Part shown: positions 23,440 through 31,282 of the stretch, in pieces
Numbering within the stretch: position 1 is the stretch's first letter
Layout: each line of letters begins with the position of its first letter
DNA from: an uncultured Clostridia bacterium
GTDB taxonomy: Bacteria > Bacillota > Clostridia > Christensenellales > Borkfalkiaceae
DNA length: 49,697 bases
Direction of reading: 5' to 3'
NCBI GenBank assembly: GCA_934271065.1
Contig: CAKQQQ010000010.1
Span: 1 to 49,697 of the forward strand
The notes under the pieces: generated by a model
Database searches by the model: none
The model's input: the letters and a program-made list of their open reading frames with translations, nothing else
What the model was told of the DNA's origin: nothing
Translations under genes and position numbers: made by a program

Positions 23440-26373
23440 CTAAATAAATATCGTTACCCCGAAGTATATCGCCACGACGATTAACGCCGCAAATACTCCC
23501 AGCCAGATATACGAGAACACCCCGCTGTTAAGTCTCATTCTGTTGAATACCCAGGTTAAAAACGCGTACGACAGAATCCCGACCATAACCCAGAACACGT
23601 ATTTTAGTTTCGCATTGCCGAATATCTTTTCGGATACAAACTTTTTGACGTCTTCGACCGCGTCTTTTATCGTATTCTTTAACGCGGAATCGTCGTCAAA
23701 AGCGTTATCCGCCTTATTGTTCGCCGCGTACGGCAAAGTGCTTGTTCCGTCAACGAACGAAAAATAAGAGTAAAAAGTTCCGGTTTCCTTTTCCATTTCC
23801 TTTATCGAGATAAAAGAATATTGCAACGCCGCGCCTACTGCCGCACCGGCGGCCGGATGCCCGAACAGCATACCGACCGTTCCGCCGATAGCCGGTAACA
23901 GCCATTGATTTGAACTGAAAAAATTATAAACGTCTCCGCCCTTTACTTCTTTACTTTCGTAAAAAACTCTGCACCCCTGCGCGTTATATCCGGCAAACAG
24001 GCTATCCAGACTCGTAACTTTTTCACGAAAAACAGCAATGTAAAAATACCCGTACAGGTCTTCACGACTTACGTCGCCTTCGGACTTGAACACGACGTGA
24101 TCTTCGGTATCGCCGTCTTTTACATAAGAGTAGTTTAACGCTTGTATTGTCCATTGTTCTCCAAACCCGTTGCACCATTCCGCATAGTTCGACAGCGGTA
24201 TTCGTACGTTCTTGACGGTATCGCCGTCAGCCTGTCGGATCTGCACCATCGTGCCGTAATACGCCATTTTAACGGTGTACACGTCGTTTGCGAAAGATAC
24301 GCTCGTTTTATCCTTATCCCACCGACCGAACTCGCCTATTACCGTAAGCGATTGAAACCCGAGAAATTTTTCCAGTTCCTTTTCGGTCGGATTATATATA
24401 TCGCCGAACGTCGATAACAAGACTTCTTTTTCGATAACCTTTTTTCTGGCAAACCCCGACCCCGTCACTTTACCCTTGTTAGCCCCGCTCTTCGGAATAT
24501 AAGTATAATTCTCCAAAGTCTCGACGCGGACTTTCCATTTGTCGGTAAATTCCACTCTTAAAACGATGACGTGCGCCCTGTTCGTATCGGTTATTACCCT
24601 TACAGTCGTTTTGGCATAATTTTCGGCGTTGTTATCGATAATTACTCCGCTATCCGAAGATGAAATCGATTTCACTCTGAATCCGCTCGGAATATCTATG
24701 CCCAACTCTTCGCCCTTATAGTTTAATTTATCGTTGGCAACCTGCATATAAGTAATTAAATTACCGTTGTTAATGTCAATGATTTTGAACGCAGTAAAGT
24801 AATTATATAGCACCGTTATAGTAACGGAATTAGACTCTGCGTTATATTCACTTTGACGAACCCCTTTATATTCGGCAAACTTAACGTCTTCGATCTCCGA
24901 TTTTATAGCCCCGTCTATAACCTTGCCGTACAATTTATAAAATCTCTCGTTGTTCAGATCAAGTAATGCGCTGTATTTGATACTCAAAGCCTCCGACTTA
25001 ACGTCGGAAAACGTCGGCTGTTCTCCGTCGTAAACCAACTTTTTATATATGTAATTAAAAGAGACTTCTTTATCTTCGATTATTTTTGTCGTAGCGGTTA
25101 TACCTATATTCGCCAGTTGTGTTTCGTCTGTAAACGATACGGTCAGATCTTCATCCCCGACGCTTACGTCTACGCCGACACCGCTGCCGGAAACGGAGAA
25201 ATCTTTTTTATTGATTGCAACCAACCACGCCGCGCCGTTTTTTAATTGTTCCGATATCGTCTTATAGTTAAACGTTAATACGGTTCGCCCGGATACCGTT
25301 CTGACGTCCGAAGTATATATGTATAATTTTAACGGATTTGTCGGATCGTTATTATTGATCAGCACCGAAAAATCTTTATAATTAAAATCCTTATATACTA
25401 CCGTCATCGTTACGGTATTGCTTTTTTCGTCGTATGAGTGCGTATATCCGTCCGCCTGCAAATATATCCTTTCGGATATAAGCCCGGCTGTGCCGTCTTC
25501 AAAAACTTTTACGTCTTTGTAAACAGCGTTAAAAGACTCCAGCCCGGAGACGTATTCGTTGTCGCCCTTGCTGACGTGCATATTATATAACGCGCGCGCA
25601 ATATAATCACGGCGCAAGGCGTTTTCCCACGAAACCCTGAAATGAATACTCTTATCTTCCGTTTCGGCATAACCTTTCATCTGCTTATAATTCAATATAA
25701 CCGTCGTATCGGTCGATTTTTCGCTATGCCCTGCTATTGTATTGTACTTTTTAAGCGCAATATCGGATAACTCCTGTTCGTCGGTCAACAACGCCCTTCT
25801 TACCATATCTTCGATTGACAGATAATACATATCCGAGCAATACACTTTTTCTTTTTCATCGTATATGGTAAAAGGTGCAACGAAAAATTGATAACTTGCA
25901 GAAAAGATCAGACTCTCTTCTTCGTTTGGAACCGGCTGCGGCGTCATTACCGTATGAGTAAATTTTATATTCGTAATAGGTATATATTTGACAACCTTTT
26001 CGTTATAATTTTCTTCGTTAAATTCTTCCGTCTGCTCCCCGAAATTAAACGAACCTATCATTCTTTCATATCCGCAAGGCTCTACGACTTTAACAGCCAT
26101 CAGACTCACGGGGCTGTTTTTATAAAAAGACCAGGTTTCAAACGACGCACGAACCCCGATAGATATAGATGATATATCTGCCATATCCGCATTGTCCGTA
26201 TCGCTTAATTTGCATACTTCGATTGTCGGCTTAGTCGTTTTGGCGGCAGCGCGAGCGACGATGACATCGTTTCTTCCTGTTACATAAAATATAACGGCTA
26301 ATAGCGTTGACAAAATTGCCAACGCTATCGCCGATATATTAAACCATACCTTACTTTTAGTATGTTTCGTCAT
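23440..26373 (-). CDS. Giant membrane-anchored protein, candidate minor coat/adsorption protein
   Basis: The protein has 977 aa. An N-terminal signal/anchor (about residues 9-40, VWFNISAIALAILSTLLAVI) is followed by about 820 residues of beta-rich extracytoplasmic sequence. A glycine-rich hydrophobic stretch (GGTVGMLFGHPAAGAAVGAA, near 845) and two C-terminal membrane segments (about 920-975) complete it. No catalytic motif is visible. In filamentous phages the gene before the Zot/pI gene is often the adsorption protein (pIII), which is C-terminally anchored; length and topology fit, but size is extreme. It overlaps the 65-aa gene by 4 bp. Confidence 0.6.
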   Translation of the reverse strand: MTKHTKSKVWFNISAIALAILSTLLAVIFYVTGRNDVIVARAAAKTTKPTIEVCKLSDTDNADMADISSISIGVRASFETWSFYKNSPVSLMAVKVVEPCGYERMIGSFNFGEQTEEFNEENYNEKVVKYIPITNIKFTHTVMTPQPVPNEEESLIFSASYQFFVAPFTIYDEKEKVYCSDMYYLSIEDMVRRALLTDEQELSDIALKKYNTIAGHSEKSTDTTVILNYKQMKGYAETEDKSIHFRVSWENALRRDYIARALYNMHVSKGDNEYVSGLESFNAVYKDVKVFEDGTAGLISERIYLQADGYTHSYDEKSNTVTMTVVYKDFNYKDFSVLINNNDPTNPLKLYIYTSDVRTVSGRTVLTFNYKTISEQLKNGAAWLVAINKKDFSVSGSGVGVDVSVGDEDLTVSFTDETQLANIGITATTKIIEDKEVSFNYIYKKLVYDGEQPTFSDVKSEALSIKYSALLDLNNERFYKLYGKVIDGAIKSEIEDVKFAEYKGVRQSEYNAESNSVTITVLYNYFTAFKIIDINNGNLITYMQVANDKLNYKGEELGIDIPSGFRVKSISSSDSGVIIDNNAENYAKTTVRVITDTNRAHVIVLRVEFTDKWKVRVETLENYTYIPKSGANKGKVTGSGFARKKVIEKEVLLSTFGDIYNPTEKELEKFLGFQSLTVIGEFGRWDKDKTSVSFANDVYTVKMAYYGTMVQIRQADGDTVKNVRIPLSNYAEWCNGFGEQWTIQALNYSYVKDGDTEDHVVFKSEGDVSREDLYGYFYIAVFREKVTSLDSLFAGYNAQGCRVFYESKEVKGGDVYNFFSSNQWLLPAIGGTVGMLFGHPAAGAAVGAALQYSFISIKEMEKETGTFYSYFSFVDGTSTLPYAANNKADNAFDDDSALKNTIKDAVEDVKKFVSEKIFGNAKLKYVFWVMVGILSYAFLTWVFNRMRLNSGVFSYIWLGVFAALIVVAIYFGVTIFI

Positions 26374-26567
26374 TGCTCCGTCTCCCCGAATATTATCTCG
26401 TTTTCTTCAAACCCGATCCACTCGACTCTCACTTTATCTTTATCGGGTCCGCCTTCCCACGGCTTATGTGAAAACGACCAATCCTTAAAGCCGTCGGTAA
26501 ATACAAGCAGGCACAGCATTGCGGCGGCGATGATTATAAAAAAGATACACCGCGTCAATCCCTTCAT
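26370..26567 (-). CDS. 65-aa single-span membrane protein
   Basis: The N-terminal membrane helix MKGLTRCIFFIIIAAAMLCL is followed by about 40 polar residues. Its stop overlaps the start of the 977-aa gene by 4 bp, so they are translationally coupled. It may be a small virion or assembly protein of pVI/pVII type. No family is recognised. Confidence 0.6.
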   Translation of the reverse strand: MKGLTRCIFFIIIAAAMLCLLVFTDGFKDWSFSHKPWEGGPDKDKVRVEWIGFEENEIIFGETEQ

Positions 26568-26579
26568 CTTTTACCCCTT

Positions 26580-27617
26580 TCAGAACGTGAGCGTCGTACG
26601 GTCGAGCGCGATACTGTTTACCGACATTAAACCCGATATATCCAGGTCGTAATTTTTAGTCGTCAGAACTTCTCCTGCTTTGTTTTTTATCGTAACGATA
26701 ACGCCGCCCGCACCGTGACTTCTGATAGCGTTGACAACCTTGATTTGACTTTCGTTAGTAGTCCAGCCGCTATTACCGTGGTCAAAAAGAACAACTTGAC
26801 ACCTATCTTCTTTATTGTCGAGATATATCCAATCTTGCGCATACGCCGGATTTTCGCAAGGAACAAGTTTAAGCGCGTTGTTCAACTCATCGCTGAATTT
26901 AACGTCGACTCCGAATATTTTTTTATCATCGGCAAGCGCAATCGTATACGCGGAAGAAAGAGTAACGTCCCACTTTACATACGCGCCCGCGCCATCGTGG
27001 AGACAAGAATCCATACTCGTATAGTTCAAGAACGAGAATTTATCCAAAACGGTGCTGCCATCGACAACACTTAAAAGACTTACGTTTACACCGGCTATCT
27101 TTTGCATATAATCTACCGTACAGGTAGCCGTCGCCTTTGCGTTGTCTCTCGAAGTGACGGTTATAAGAATCTGCTCGCCGAACGCCTGCTTGCAGGTCGC
27201 GGTCGCAGTCAGAGCGCCGTCTGCGGTCGGAGTAATCGTAACGTAATCGCTTACGCTTTTACCGTTTGCCCAAGCAGACGAACCGTTTTTGAATTTCACG
27301 CCCCAGTCTACGGTCTTATCGGACGCGCTGGACGGAGTAATCGTCGCAACGAGTTTCGCCGTCATTACAGACGAAGCCGGATCTGCGTTCAGGCTGGTCG
27401 CCGCGAATACGATGTTCGACGGCAGATCGTGATACTCTCCGTCATCGAGCACGCCGCCGTTCCCGTCAACGACGTTACCGCTGCCGATACCGGGGTATTT
27501 TGAATTTTCAAGATTTTTTATGCCAAAACGCCACGCGCAAAAAACGGTCGCGAAGGCTACCGCCGCAATCAGAATTGCGGATATAATCTTGTTGTAACTA
27601 CGTTCAATTTTTTTCAT
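26580..27617 (-). CDS. Secreted protein with bacterial Ig-like domain
   Basis: The protein has 345 aa. A signal/anchor lies at about residues 10-30 (IISAILIAAVAFATVFCAW). Residues about 70-170 resemble a Big_2-type Ig-like domain (ATITPSSASDKTVDWGVKF, then VTITPTADGALTATATCKQA). The following 170 residues are beta-rich and unassigned. The C-terminus (SVNSIALDRTTLTF) looks like the beginning of a further Ig repeat, as if truncated. It is probably exposed on the virion or cell surface. Confidence 0.65.
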   Translation of the reverse strand: MKKIERSYNKIISAILIAAVAFATVFCAWRFGIKNLENSKYPGIGSGNVVDGNGGVLDDGEYHDLPSNIVFAATSLNADPASSVMTAKLVATITPSSASDKTVDWGVKFKNGSSAWANGKSVSDYVTITPTADGALTATATCKQAFGEQILITVTSRDNAKATATCTVDYMQKIAGVNVSLLSVVDGSTVLDKFSFLNYTSMDSCLHDGAGAYVKWDVTLSSAYTIALADDKKIFGVDVKFSDELNNALKLVPCENPAYAQDWIYLDNKEDRCQVVLFDHGNSGWTTNESQIKVVNAIRSHGAGGVIVTIKNKAGEVLTTKNYDLDISGLMSVNSIALDRTTLTF

Positions 27618-27652
27618 TTTTCGTTTTCTCCTTTTACTTTTTTATTATTTTT

Positions 27653-28087
27653 TTACGAAACAATCTTAAATGTATACGTTTCAAGCGCGGTTCTGTTTTC
27701 GCCCTCGTAAACGTAGAAGGTAATAAGATGCGTTACGCCCGTAAGCGCGGAAAGCGACACCACTTCCGCTCCCGTATCGATACAGTTTTCGCCTTTTTTC
27801 TTGTCCGCTTCCGGCGTTTTGTACTTAACGACGCTGAAATCTGTTTCTGCGCCGTTGTCAATCGCATACTTGATAGCGGTCAAATCTTTATCGCTGTACG
27901 CCTTGATTCTGACGACGAGTTCTTCGCCCGCCCGGTACTCGTTTTCAAGATACCGCATCTCGTACTCGATACCGTTCTGAGTAGCGCCTTTGTCCGTCTT
28001 CACGCAGGAATATATCCCAAACACCGCGCCGAGCGTCGCCCCGATCGTCAACACGATTAGCAGAACGATAAGCCATATTCTTTTCAC
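27653..28087 (-). CDS. Membrane-anchored 144-aa protein with an outside beta-domain
   Basis: I choose GTG 28087 (VKRIWLIVLLIVLTIGATLG), because GGAG lies 8 bases upstream. A 35-residue upstream extension crosses a hairpin and looks non-coding. One membrane helix is followed by about 115 residues, with EYRAGEELVVRIKAYSDKDL, ending ALETYTFKIVS, an Ig-like strand pattern. A T-tailed hairpin for the opposite strand lies at 28101-28126, just before its ribosome site. Confidence 0.6.
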   Translation of the reverse strand: MKRIWLIVLLIVLTIGATLGAVFGIYSCVKTDKGATQNGIEYEMRYLENEYRAGEELVVRIKAYSDKDLTAIKYAIDNGAETDFSVVKYKTPEADKKKGENCIDTGAEVVSLSALTGVTHLITFYVYEGENRTALETYTFKIVS

Positions 28088-28154
28088 TTCTTGCTCCTTT
28101 GCCCCCGCTTCTTCGGGGCTTTTTTTATTTAACGCGGGGGATACGCCCCGTTCG

Positions 28155-28319
28155 TTACCGCACCGTGTTTGCCGTTCTGATCTCATATCCAAACCTTTCC
28201 TTCAGATACGCCGTAAAAAACGCAACCGTCGCGTCGAACTCTTCAACGCTGTCGGCGTAATACGCTTTACTCTGTCTTATTCCGTCGAGATATACCCGCA
28301 TAACGTATTTCCCGTTCAT
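28155..28319 (-). CDS. 54-aa small protein
   Basis: ATG 28319 is preceded by GGGGGAG. The product MNGKYVMRVYLDGIRQSKAY, then YADSVEEFDATVAFFTAYLK, then ERFGYEIRTANTVR has no membrane segment. It resembles small basic/acidic DNA-binding-sized proteins only in length. It lies in the same leftward series as its neighbours with normal spacing. Confidence 0.5.
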   Translation of the reverse strand: MNGKYVMRVYLDGIRQSKAYYADSVEEFDATVAFFTAYLKERFGYEIRTANTVR

Positions 28320-28359
28320 TTCATTTACGCTCCCCCGACGCCTTGCGCTAAGGCAACCG

Positions 28360-28710
28360 CTAAAAATCGACGTCGTCGATATTATCGACCAACCCGCTCA
28401 TTTCTTCTTCCGAATAACTCCTTTCGCTGAACGTTGACTCTTTCTTTTGCGTATGTTCTACTTCTATTTTTATCGAAGTCGGTCCGGCTTGCGTATCACG
28501 CCACCGCGACGTTCTTAACATATACGAAAAATGCGATATATCCCACTTGTACAAATACCCCGTACTGAGATCGCTGAGCATTACCTTTCTACCGCTCATT
28601 TCTGTACATATCAGAGTTCTGTTCTGCCCCTTCACGGTCAAATAGTAAGTACAGCCCGGAACGCCCGGAATATTAGCATAACTCCACTTCTTTTTCGTTG
28701 CTTCGCTCAT
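28360..28710 (-). CDS. 116-aa hypothetical protein of the element
   Basis: It is soluble. The first half is beta-rich (TYYLTVKGQNRTLICTEMSG, MLSDLSTGYLYKWDISHFSY); the tail is acidic (SEEEMSGLVDNIDDVDF). A compact beta-domain plus acidic tail is reminiscent of ssDNA-binding proteins, but no signature supports that. Its start overlaps the stop of the 72-aa membrane protein by 4 bp. Confidence 0.55.
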   Translation of the reverse strand: MSEATKKKWSYANIPGVPGCTYYLTVKGQNRTLICTEMSGRKVMLSDLSTGYLYKWDISHFSYMLRTSRWRDTQAGPTSIKIEVEHTQKKESTFSERSYSEEEMSGLVDNIDDVDF

Positions 28711-28925
28711 AATTCCGTCTCCGCCGCTATACGTCTGTTATCGCGCCGCGCTTCAGCGTCGACCACCGTTCCGCCGATTATTACCGCCAAAATTAAAAGC
28801 GAAAATACAACCCTTAAAACGCCTGCGAGTTTTGCCCGCGCGTTAAATCTTTTTATTGCCTTTTCGCTTATATAGTCCGTTTCGGGAACGATTATCGCCC
28901 CGTCGTTATCCTTGTTTGTTTTCAT
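28707..28925 (-). CDS. 72-aa single-span membrane protein, major coat candidate
   Basis: I choose ATG 28925 after GAGGAAAACACG. The product has a polar N-terminus (MKTNKDNDGAIIVPETDYIS), a central helix (LAGVLRVVFSLLILAVIIGG) and a basic C-terminal tail (EARRDNRRIAAETEL). The polar-hydrophobic-basic order and size recall filamentous-phage major coat proteins. It lacks a cleavable signal peptide, so the call stays tentative. Confidence 0.5.
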   Translation of the reverse strand: MKTNKDNDGAIIVPETDYISEKAIKRFNARAKLAGVLRVVFSLLILAVIIGGTVVDAEARRDNRRIAAETEL

Positions 28926-29076
28926 CGTGTTTTCCTCGTGTTTTTTAATTCGTGTTTGATTATATCTATCTGCCCGGCAAGGCTCAAACACGAAAAACCT
29001 TGCCGGGAGCGATAATATTTCGGGAAAATCTGATGAGGCGCCCGATTTTTTTATTCGCCTAAAACCCGATACTTTC

Positions 29077-29526
29077 TTACTCTAACCTTTTTTTCTGCTC
29101 GGTGGATAACAACTCTGAATTATCAAAGACGTTGCCGACTATGCTTTCGTACAAGCCTTCGACGTCGTTATCGCCGAACCCGTCGAGATCTACCTGCCCG
29201 CCCAACTCGTTGATTGCGACGAACCCGCAAATAGCCGTATCGTACTGAATGAATACGTACTCAAAATTCGTTTCGTCGTCAAGATCGTCCTTCCATACGA
29301 TTTTACAAACGTCATTCTCGTAAAGATAAACCCTGTTACCGCTTTGGTCGGGAATTTTCTTCCCGGTATTCCGACTAATAGTCTTTTTATCGATTTTCAA
29401 CGACTTGAATCGATGCTGCTCGTCGTCAACCCATATATCGAGACACGGATCTATAATTCCTTCAACCGTTACCCCCGATACCGTTTTTGCCCTGACCTTG
29501 TACAGGTCTTCGTCGTGTTTGATCAT
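29077..29526 (-). CDS. YopX-like phage protein
   Basis: The protein has 149 aa. It has the YopX-type pattern: VRAKTVSGVTVEGIIDP, then TISRNTGKKIPDQSGNRVYL, then YENDVCKIVWKDD and a beta-rich end. YopX-like proteins are common phage accessory proteins of unknown function. ATG 29526 has the site AGGAGG. About 40 bp of leader and the first residues (MIKHD) are the same as those of the 30948-31148 gene, so the 5' end was duplicated. Confidence 0.55.
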   Translation of the reverse strand: MIKHDEDLYKVRAKTVSGVTVEGIIDPCLDIWVDDEQHRFKSLKIDKKTISRNTGKKIPDQSGNRVYLYENDVCKIVWKDDLDDETNFEYVFIQYDTAICGFVAINELGGQVDLDGFGDNDVEGLYESIVGNVFDNSELLSTEQKKRLE

Positions 29527-29645
29527 TTTTTAGTCCTCCTGCGGGATTACCGCTGTGTATATGTTTTTACTTTCCTTTTTCCTAAAATTGTGCTATACTA
29601 CTGTATAACAAACACGATAAAGTTTAGAAAAAGGAGGTGTTTTTA

Positions 29646-29867
29646 ATGGCTCAAACGTCTATGCTTTGTCCTTTCAAGGAATCATATTGCGATACGCAAT
29701 GCCAACTTTACAACAATTATCGAAGAAGTTGTGCGATTGCCGATATCAACGACAATGTGAAAACCTTGAAAGAACAAAATGCTACTAACTTTGTTGCGCT
29801 TGTTAAAAAGATTGATGAAATGAACGAAAATCTCAAATCAATCAATTACGACCTTTACAACAAATGA
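29646..29867 (+). CDS. 73-aa cysteine-rich protein
   Basis: ATG 29646 follows AAGGAGGTG. The N-terminal half has four cysteines in CPFKESYCDTQCQLYNNYRR then SC, a likely small zinc site. The C-terminal half is a coiled-coil-like helix (NVKTLKEQNATNFVALVKKI). It runs against the structural operon and ends at a hairpin terminator (29884-29916). Function is unknown. Confidence 0.6.
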   Translation: MAQTSMLCPFKESYCDTQCQLYNNYRRSCAIADINDNVKTLKEQNATNFVALVKKIDEMNENLKSINYDLYNK

Positions 29868-29883
29868 TTAGTATCTAACCTTT

Positions 29884-29916
29884 ACTCGTCGGCGGAAACG
29901 TCGGCGAGTATTTTTA
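29884..29916 (+). terminator. Terminator of the cysteine-rich gene
   Basis: ACTCGTCG...CGGCGAGT with a T-rich tail. Related hairpins at 30409-30441 and 30950-30983 mark the ends of the duplicated HTH units. Confidence 0.55.
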
Positions 29917-29921
29917 TAGTT

Positions 29922-29994
29922 TTACTCGTTTTGAGTAATTTTATTATATTGCCCGTTTTGAGTAAAGTCAAGTATTTTTATTCATTTTGAGTAA
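29922..29994. promoter_or_regulatory. Operator cluster A (three sites) with leftward promoter
   Basis: Three 17-bp sites share TTACTC-N5-GAGTAA: 29922-29938 (perfect), 29949-29965 and 29978-29994. On the minus strand TTGACT (29966-29971) and TATAAT (29943-29948) have a 17-bp spacer that is exactly the middle site, so binding would block this promoter. Just after the third site TAAAAT (29992-29997) lies 7 bases before the ATG of the rightward HTH gene. Confidence 0.75.
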
Positions 29995-30004
29995 AATATT
30001 TTTT

Positions 30005-30211
30005 ATGAATACATTTTCTCAACGCTTGAAAGATCTTCGCCAAGAAAAAGGGTTGACCTTAAAACAGGTTTCTGCATTGTTGAATATACCTTTAAGCACT
30101 TATGCAAATTACGAACAAGGTGTCAGAGAACCATCAATTGCTATGTTGAATGCTTTGTGCGATGTTTATGATGTCTCTTCTGACTATCTCATCGGTCGAT
30201 CCGACTATTGA
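30005..30211 (+). CDS. Cro/CI-type HTH repressor A
   Basis: The protein has 68 aa, a single XRE helix-turn-helix: RLKDLRQEKGLTLKQVSALL with recognition helix LSTYANYEQG, then SSDYLIGRSDY. ATG 30005 has no ribosome site, while a -10-like TAAAAT ends 7 bases upstream; the mRNA may be leaderless, as for lambda CI. It sits directly beside operator cluster A and presumably binds it. Its 3' end overlaps the convergent HTH gene by 23 bp. Confidence 0.75.
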   Translation: MNTFSQRLKDLRQEKGLTLKQVSALLNIPLSTYANYEQGVREPSIAMLNALCDVYDVSSDYLIGRSDY

Positions 30212-30395
30212 TTGCCGATTCTATAATTTCTTTCTCGCTGCAATCAAATAGTTCCGCAAGAATCAAAACTTGCTTTATATCGATTTGACGTGTCCCCTGC
30301 TCATAATTGTAGCAACTTGAAACCGCTACATTGAGCGCGTCGGCGGTTTCTTTGATTGTCTTGCCCGTGCTCATTCGTATTTCTTTTAACGTCAT
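30189..30395 (-). CDS. HTH regulator, convergent partner A
   Basis: I choose ATG 30395 (68 aa, MTLKEIRMSTGKTIKETADA); longer frames run through a terminator and operators. The XRE domain has recognition segment VSSCYNYEQG, similar to repressor A. It should be transcribed from the leftward promoter in operator cluster B. It is a paralogue of 30730-30936, and its 3' end overlaps repressor A. Confidence 0.7.
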   Translation of the reverse strand: MTLKEIRMSTGKTIKETADALNVAVSSCYNYEQGTRQIDIKQVLILAELFDCSEKEIIESAINSRIDR

Positions 30396-30408
30396 ATCTT
30401 CGTTTGTT

Positions 30409-30441
30409 ACTCGTCGGCGGGAACGTCGACGAGTATTTTTT
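30409..30441 (+). terminator. Terminator of the repressor A transcript
   Basis: Perfect 8-bp stem ACTCGTCG/CGACGAGT with TTTTTT after it. The rightward transcript ends here after passing antisense through the whole partner A gene. In the duplicated unit at 30950 the same DNA also encodes the C-terminus (ADVPADE) of the 66-aa protein. Confidence 0.6.
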
Positions 30442-30463
30442 CGTTTAATAGACCCACTTGCCT

Positions 30464-30535
30464 GTACACGCTTTGTGTGCAAATAATAGCACACATTCCG
30501 TGTGCAGTCAAGTATTTTGCACACATTTTGTGATA
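30464..30535. promoter_or_regulatory. Operator cluster B (three sites) with leftward promoter
   Basis: Three sites share GCACAC-N5-GTGTGC: 30464-30480, 30489-30505 (perfect) and 30519-30535. On the minus strand TTGACT (30506-30511) and TATTAT (30483-30488) are separated by 17 bp, exactly the middle site. The half-site differs completely from cluster A although the architecture is the same. TAAAAT (30534-30539) precedes the rightward HTH ATG by 6 bases. Confidence 0.75.
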
Positions 30536-30545
30536 AAATTTTCGT

Positions 30546-30752
30546 ATGCAAAATTTAGGGGAAAAATTGAAAGAACTTCGTCTTTCAAAAAATTTAACAT
30601 TAAAGCAAGTTGCCGACGCTATCGGTCTGACCCGAAATGCCATATCTAACTACGAAGCGAATATTCGTGAGCCGTCGCTGTCTGTACTCAAAAGCCTTTG
30701 CGACTTCTTCGACGTTTCCGCCGATTACCTTATCGGGCGTTCCGACTATTAA
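30546..30752 (+). CDS. Cro/CI-type HTH repressor B
   Basis: The protein has 68 aa: LKELRLSKNLTLKQVADAIG, recognition segment LTRNAISNYEA, and the same C-terminus SADYLIGRSDY as repressor A. There is no ribosome site at ATG 30546, so a leaderless mRNA is likely. It lies next to operator cluster B and overlaps partner B by 23 bp, an exact parallel to pair A. Confidence 0.75.
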   Translation: MQNLGEKLKELRLSKNLTLKQVADAIGLTRNAISNYEANIREPSLSVLKSLCDFFDVSADYLIGRSDY

Positions 30753-30936
30753 GAGCAGATTCTATAACTTCCCTTTCGGTAGTGTCGTAGAATTCGGCGA
30801 GTAGCAGAATTTGCGCTATATTTAGCAATCTAACTCCCGTCTCATAATTTGTAACCGCCGATCGTGTAACCCCAAGTGCCTGGGCGGTTTCTTTGATTGT
30901 CTTGCCCGCACTTATTCGTATTTCTTTTAACGTCAT
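30730..30936 (-). CDS. HTH regulator, convergent partner B
   Basis: The protein has 68 aa, MTLKEIRISAGKTIKETAQA then LGVTRSAVTNYETGVRLLN. Its recognition segment (TRSAVTNYE) resembles repressor B (TRNAISNYE) more than pair A, which suggests the members of a pair read the same operator. It starts 12 bp after the 66-aa gene and is driven by the leftward promoter of cluster C. Confidence 0.75.
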   Translation of the reverse strand: MTLKEIRISAGKTIKETAQALGVTRSAVTNYETGVRLLNIAQILLLAEFYDTTEREVIESALNSRNAR

Positions 30937-30947
30937 ATCTTCGTTTG

Positions 30948-31148
30948 TTACTCGTCGGCGGGAACGTCGGCGAGTATTATTTTGTCTAACTGCGCTAATA
31001 TTTTCAATTCAGAGATTTTCGCTTTTGCGAAGATCTCTTTTTCTTCTTCAGAAAGATTTTCCGTCTTTTCCGAAAACTCTATTTCGCCAAGTCGCACCGC
31101 GACGTCGCGCAATAACCTGTAAAGCCTAAGTTTATCGTGTTTGATCAT
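30948..31148 (-). CDS. 66-aa helical protein ahead of partner B
   Basis: ATG 31148 follows GGAGGA. The product is mostly helical and charged (RLYRLLRDVAVRLGEIEFSE, LSEEEKEIFAKAKISELKIL) and ends ADVPADE within the hairpin at 30950-30983. Its leader and first five residues are duplicated at the YopX-like gene. The remnant of its 3' end (LVDVPADE) persists in the unit to the left. No family is recognised. Confidence 0.55.
   Translation of the reverse strand: MIKHDKLRLYRLLRDVAVRLGEIEFSEKTENLSEEEKEIFAKAKISELKILAQLDKIILADVPADE
30950..30983 (+). terminator. Terminator of the repressor B transcript
   Basis: ACTCGTCG/CGGCGAGT stem (one G-T pair) followed by ATTATTTTG, at the position equivalent to 30409-30441 in the duplicated unit. 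Confidence 0.5.
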
Positions 31149-31184
31149 TTTTTAGTCCTCCTGCGGGGCTACCGCTATTTATAT

Positions 31185-31259
31185 ATGCAAATTTGCATAC
31201 TTTAAGATTAAAATAGCATACAAATTTGCATTTGTCAAGACTTTTATGCAAATTTGCAT
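31185..31259. promoter_or_regulatory. Operator cluster C (three sites) with leftward promoter
   Basis: ATGCAAATTTGCAT occurs perfectly at 31185-31198 and 31246-31259, and with one change at 31218-31231. On the minus strand TTGACA (31233-31238) and TATTTT (31210-31215) have a 17-bp spacer that contains the middle site. TAAAAT follows the third site toward the rightward HTH gene. This is the third half-site sequence in the array. Confidence 0.8.
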
Positions 31260-31282
31260 TAAAATCTTTTTAGGAGGTAAAA

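Noticed and set aside
30407..30643. 78-aa minus-strand ORF ending LVDVPADE
   Set aside because: It runs through operator cluster B and the promoter. Only its last residues are homologous to the 66-aa protein, so it is a remnant of the duplicated unit.
30005..30936. Type II toxin-antitoxin pairs
   Set aside because: Both members of each convergent pair are HTH proteins of equal length; neither looks like a toxin.
29922..31259. CRISPR array
   Set aside because: Repeats are short palindromic operators in three groups with different sequences and promoter-linked spacing, not uniform repeats with unique spacers. No cas genes are present.
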